Below are positions 61,625 through 64,000 of a DNA stretch of 64,000 nucleotides, in pieces. The notes beneath the pieces were generated by a model. That model ran no database searches, was not told the origin of the DNA, and saw only the letters and a list, made by a program, of their open reading frames with translations. This DNA comes from Pedobacter sandarakinus. Lineage in GTDB: Bacteria > Bacteroidota > Bacteroidia > Sphingobacteriales > Sphingobacteriaceae. Position numbers and translations under genes: made by a program. Positions within the stretch are counted from its first letter, which is position 1; every line of letters starts with the position of its first letter. The stretch covers positions 248,001-312,000 of the forward strand of contig NZ_JAPIVG010000004.1 of assembly GCF_026240095.1 (NCBI RefSeq), in the 5' to 3' direction.

Positions 61625-63595
61625 CTAAAATCTCATTTTCTGAATCCTGATGGCATTTAAAATCGCCAGCAGAGCAACGCCAACGTCGGCGAAAACGGCT
61701 TCCCACATGGTGGCTACACCGCTTGCACCCAAAATCAAAACGGCTGCCTTTACTCCGAAGGCTAATATGATATTTTGCAATACAACCTTTCTGGTTGCCT
61801 TTGCAATTTTTATAGCTGTAATGATGCTTGTTAGTTGGTCTGTCTGGATGACTACATCAGCAGTTTCAATAGCGGCATCGCTCCCCATCGCTCCCATGGC
61901 TATACCAACATCGCTCAGTGCAAGTACGGGCGTATCATTAATGCCATCGCCAACAAAAGCAACAATATTCTTTTTATCCTGTTTAAGCTCTTCTACTTTC
62001 TTTACTTTGTCGCCGGGCAACAAATCGCCATAGTAAGTATTAATTCCTAGCTTACTGGCCACCTCAGCAACAACCGCCGTTTTATCTCCACTTAACATTA
62101 CTAATTTATTTAAGCCTAGATTGCGGAGCTGCCCAACCGCTACAAGTGCATCGTCTTTTATTTCATCAGCAATTAAGACATGGCCTGCGTATTGCCCGTT
62201 GATGGCTAGAAGAACTATACCCTCATGAATATTGGCAATTTCAGGTTTGTAATTCACCTGAAATTTATCTAACAACTTAATATTTCCTGCAAGTACAGTT
62301 TTACCATCGACTACGCCACTTAGTCCCATCCCAGGAATCTCCAAAACATCGGTTACCTGAAGTGGCACTTGTTTACCCGCATTAGCCGAGATTGCTTTAG
62401 CAATTGGGTGGGTAGATTTCGCTTCTATTGCCGCCAGGTAACTTATAAATTCTTCCCTGTTAATAGATGTTTCTACTTGCTGAACTTTAAAAACGCCTTT
62501 TGTTAAGGTGCCGGTTTTATCCATTACGACGGAATTTACTTTGGCTACAACATCCAAAAAATTAGCTCCTTTAAACAAAATCCCATGTGCCGACGATGCA
62601 CCGATACCTCCAAAATACCCCAGTGGAATGGAAATTACCAGCGCACATGGACAGGAAATCACAAGAAAAACTAAAGCCCTGTATAGCCAGGTTTGGAAAT
62701 GGTAATTGCTACCTAAAATAAGCATTGGTACGCTTACCAAGGCCAGAGCCAAAAAGAAAACAATTGGGGTATAAATTTTCGCAAAACGCCTGATGAATAG
62801 TTCTGTTTTGGCTTTGCGGGTGCTGGCATTTTGTACCATCTCTAAAATACGAGAAATTGTACTATCGGCAAATGCTTTATCAACCACCATTTCTACAACC
62901 TGTTTTAGGTTGAGCATGCCCGCTAAAATGATTTCTCCTTTGCTAATGGTGCGGGGTTTACTTTCACCTGTTATCGCAGCGGTATCAAAACTGCTCGCAC
63001 CACTAATTAATGAACCATCTAAGGGTACTTTTTCACCAACTTTAACCTGTATTGTTTCGCCTGGCTTTACATCCTGTGCATTTACCGTAACGTATTCATT
63101 GCCGCGTAATACGTGGGCTACGTTCGTCCTTACATCTAATAAAGCGGTAATATTATTTTTAGCCCGGTTTACGGCTGCCAGCTGAAAAAGCTCGCCAATA
63201 GTGTAAAATAACATTACGGTAACCCCTTCTGGGTACTCGCCGATGGCAAAAGCTCCGATGGTAGCAATAGACATTAAGGAGAATTCGGTGAAAAAGTCTT
63301 TTGCTTTAAATGTTTCCCAAACTTCTTTCAAAACGGGCACCCCAACTGGCAAATAAGCCACAAAATACCAATAAGGGCGAATGACTTTAAATGCTGGCCA
63401 TTTCAAAAGATAATCAAATGCAATGCCTATTAGTAACATTGCCAAGGTTACTAATGCAGGTGCATATGTTTTAAAAGCACCGGGGTCGCCGCCATGGTTA
63501 TGCTCGTCGCCACTATCATGGTTATGGTGCTCGTATTGGTGTTCGTTATGTTTGTGCTGACAGCAACTGTCTGCGGTATTATGGTTATGGCTCAT
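61625..63595 (-). CDS. P1B-type heavy-metal ATPase (Zn/Cd/Co export), His-rich N-terminus (656 aa)
   Basis: All P-type ATPase motifs are present: CPC in ISCPCALVISIPLG (about 313), DKTGTLTKG (about 357), TGES in ITGESKPR, HP in STHPIAKAIS and GDGINDTPVLALSD. The CPC ion site and the absence of Cu-type motifs point to the ZntA/CadA class. The usual N-terminal heavy-metal-associated domain is missing; instead a His-rich tail (HNHN, HKHNEHQYEHHNHDSGDEHNHGG) precedes the first helix and may bind Zn. Start at 63595 is chosen because it begins this tail; 63655 would add unrelated residues. Confidence 0.93.
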   Translation of the reverse strand: MSHNHNTADSCCQHKHNEHQYEHHNHDSGDEHNHGGDPGAFKTYAPALVTLAMLLIGIAFDYLLKWPAFKVIRPYWYFVAYLPVGVPVLKEVWETFKAKDFFTEFSLMSIATIGAFAIGEYPEGVTVMLFYTIGELFQLAAVNRAKNNITALLDVRTNVAHVLRGNEYVTVNAQDVKPGETIQVKVGEKVPLDGSLISGASSFDTAAITGESKPRTISKGEIILAGMLNLKQVVEMVVDKAFADSTISRILEMVQNASTRKAKTELFIRRFAKIYTPIVFFLALALVSVPMLILGSNYHFQTWLYRALVFLVISCPCALVISIPLGYFGGIGASSAHGILFKGANFLDVVAKVNSVVMDKTGTLTKGVFKVQQVETSINREEFISYLAAIEAKSTHPIAKAISANAGKQVPLQVTDVLEIPGMGLSGVVDGKTVLAGNIKLLDKFQVNYKPEIANIHEGIVLLAINGQYAGHVLIADEIKDDALVAVGQLRNLGLNKLVMLSGDKTAVVAEVASKLGINTYYGDLLPGDKVKKVEELKQDKKNIVAFVGDGINDTPVLALSDVGIAMGAMGSDAAIETADVVIQTDQLTSIITAIKIAKATRKVVLQNIILAFGVKAAVLILGASGVATMWEAVFADVGVALLAILNAIRIQKMRF

Positions 63596-63709
63596 TGTTT
63601 TAATATTCAATGCTAACAATTTATGCTTTTTGTCGTATGAGAACGCCAGGGACAACCGTTGTTAATAAACCCGGCAGCAACGAAAATACTTTTTTTCCAC
63701 CGCTTATTG

Positions 63710-63844
63710 AGTTAAAATACACGCCACAAAGATTACCTGGTTCCGAAAATCGATACGCAAGCTTGGGTTGAAAAAAAGATTGTAGTGAATGACGGGGCAG
63801 CTTACTCCTATGAAAATCGTGCCGTTCATTTCCAAATCCTGTAA
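63710..63844 (+). pseudogene. Orphan coding-like fragment, no start
   Basis: A frame without start codon reads HKDYLVPKIDTQAWVEKKIV then NDGAAYSYENRAVHFQIL and ends at TAA 63842-63844. It looks like the tail of a protein whose upstream part is gone. I cannot name a family; it could also be chance. Confidence 0.3.
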
Positions 63845-63967
63845 ATTAAAAACTACTTACCAATTAATTAGTGTCATCATTAAGAATCTTTATTAATAAC
63901 AAAAAAATCTGACTACACACAATAAATGATGTTAAAAAATGTTAATAGTGTATAAAGTTCTAAAAAC

Positions 63968-64000
63968 ATGAAATCCCTTAAATTCCATTTCTCGCCAGCT
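63968..64000 (+). CDS. Start of a gene cut by the window edge
   Basis: ATG 63968 opens MKSLKFHFSPA and runs off the right edge. A basic start followed by hydrophobic residues could be a signal peptide, but eleven codons are too few to judge. Confidence 0.35.
   Translation, partial: MKSLKFHFSPA

Overview
The window looks like the chromosome of a Bacteroidota species, most likely Sphingobacteriaceae (Pedobacter-like). It is AT-rich, the tRNA-Cys promoter has the Bacteroidota form TTTG-N19-TATTTTTG, and the gene content is typical of the group: a lipoprotein TamA homologue (TamL), a type IX secretion plug protein, DUF3667, DUF1080 proteins and Tat-type Gfo/Idh/MocA oxidoreductases. The genus is inference.

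Layout. 1-3200 is core: a partial TamL gene, a divergent SpoU/TrmH methyltransferase, tRNA-Cys and a 56-residue basic protein ending in a terminator. 3225 to about 20935 is an integron-like gene-cassette array, all on the + strand. It holds 17 gene cassettes, mostly single genes with short leaders, separated by sites of about 120-136 bp that have attC architecture: an RYYYAAC-type box just after each stop, two complementary arms, and a GTTRRRY-type box just before the next gene. Eight copies of a 213-bp non-coding unit with its own attC are interspersed. For most cassettes the box at the 5' end is the exact reverse complement of the box after the same gene, which is what excision and insertion of circular cassettes predicts. 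No integrase is visible, so this is an attC cluster without integrase as far as the window shows. Cargo includes an SMC/Rad50-like ATPase interrupted by a nonsense codon, a DKNYY lipoprotein, a leucine-rich-repeat protein, DUF1963/YwqG and DUF4240 proteins and many unknown secreted proteins. Sites decay towards the right end.

20935-25807 is an accessory stretch of single genes (YjbR, VOC, MarR, DoxX-like, molybdopterin-fold protein, rifamycin ADP-ribosyltransferase Arr, PhyH dioxygenase) without recognisable attC sites. 26062-34226 holds a DUF3667 membrane protein, a photolyase-related protein that appears to have lost its Fe-S cysteines, pyrD, an Rrf2 regulator and an NAD(P)-binding protein sharing a palindromic operator, and an ABC-F ATPase.

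From 34376 the window is mostly housekeeping and carbohydrate metabolism: the T9SS plug protein, then two clusters (35786-40043 on +, 52449-57647 on -) combining exported Gfo/Idh/MocA dehydrogenases with xylose-isomerase-like TIM barrels, one with ApbE and a SUMF1-type protein and the other with a tandem DUF1080 protein. They fit a periplasmic 3-keto-sugar route for glycoside breakdown. Between and around them lie an alpha-amylase, thioesterase, antiporter, EVE protein, PAS histidine kinase, S41 peptidase, holA, valS, a Zn/Cd P-type ATPase and an alternating 126/84-bp tandem repeat at 57961-58470.
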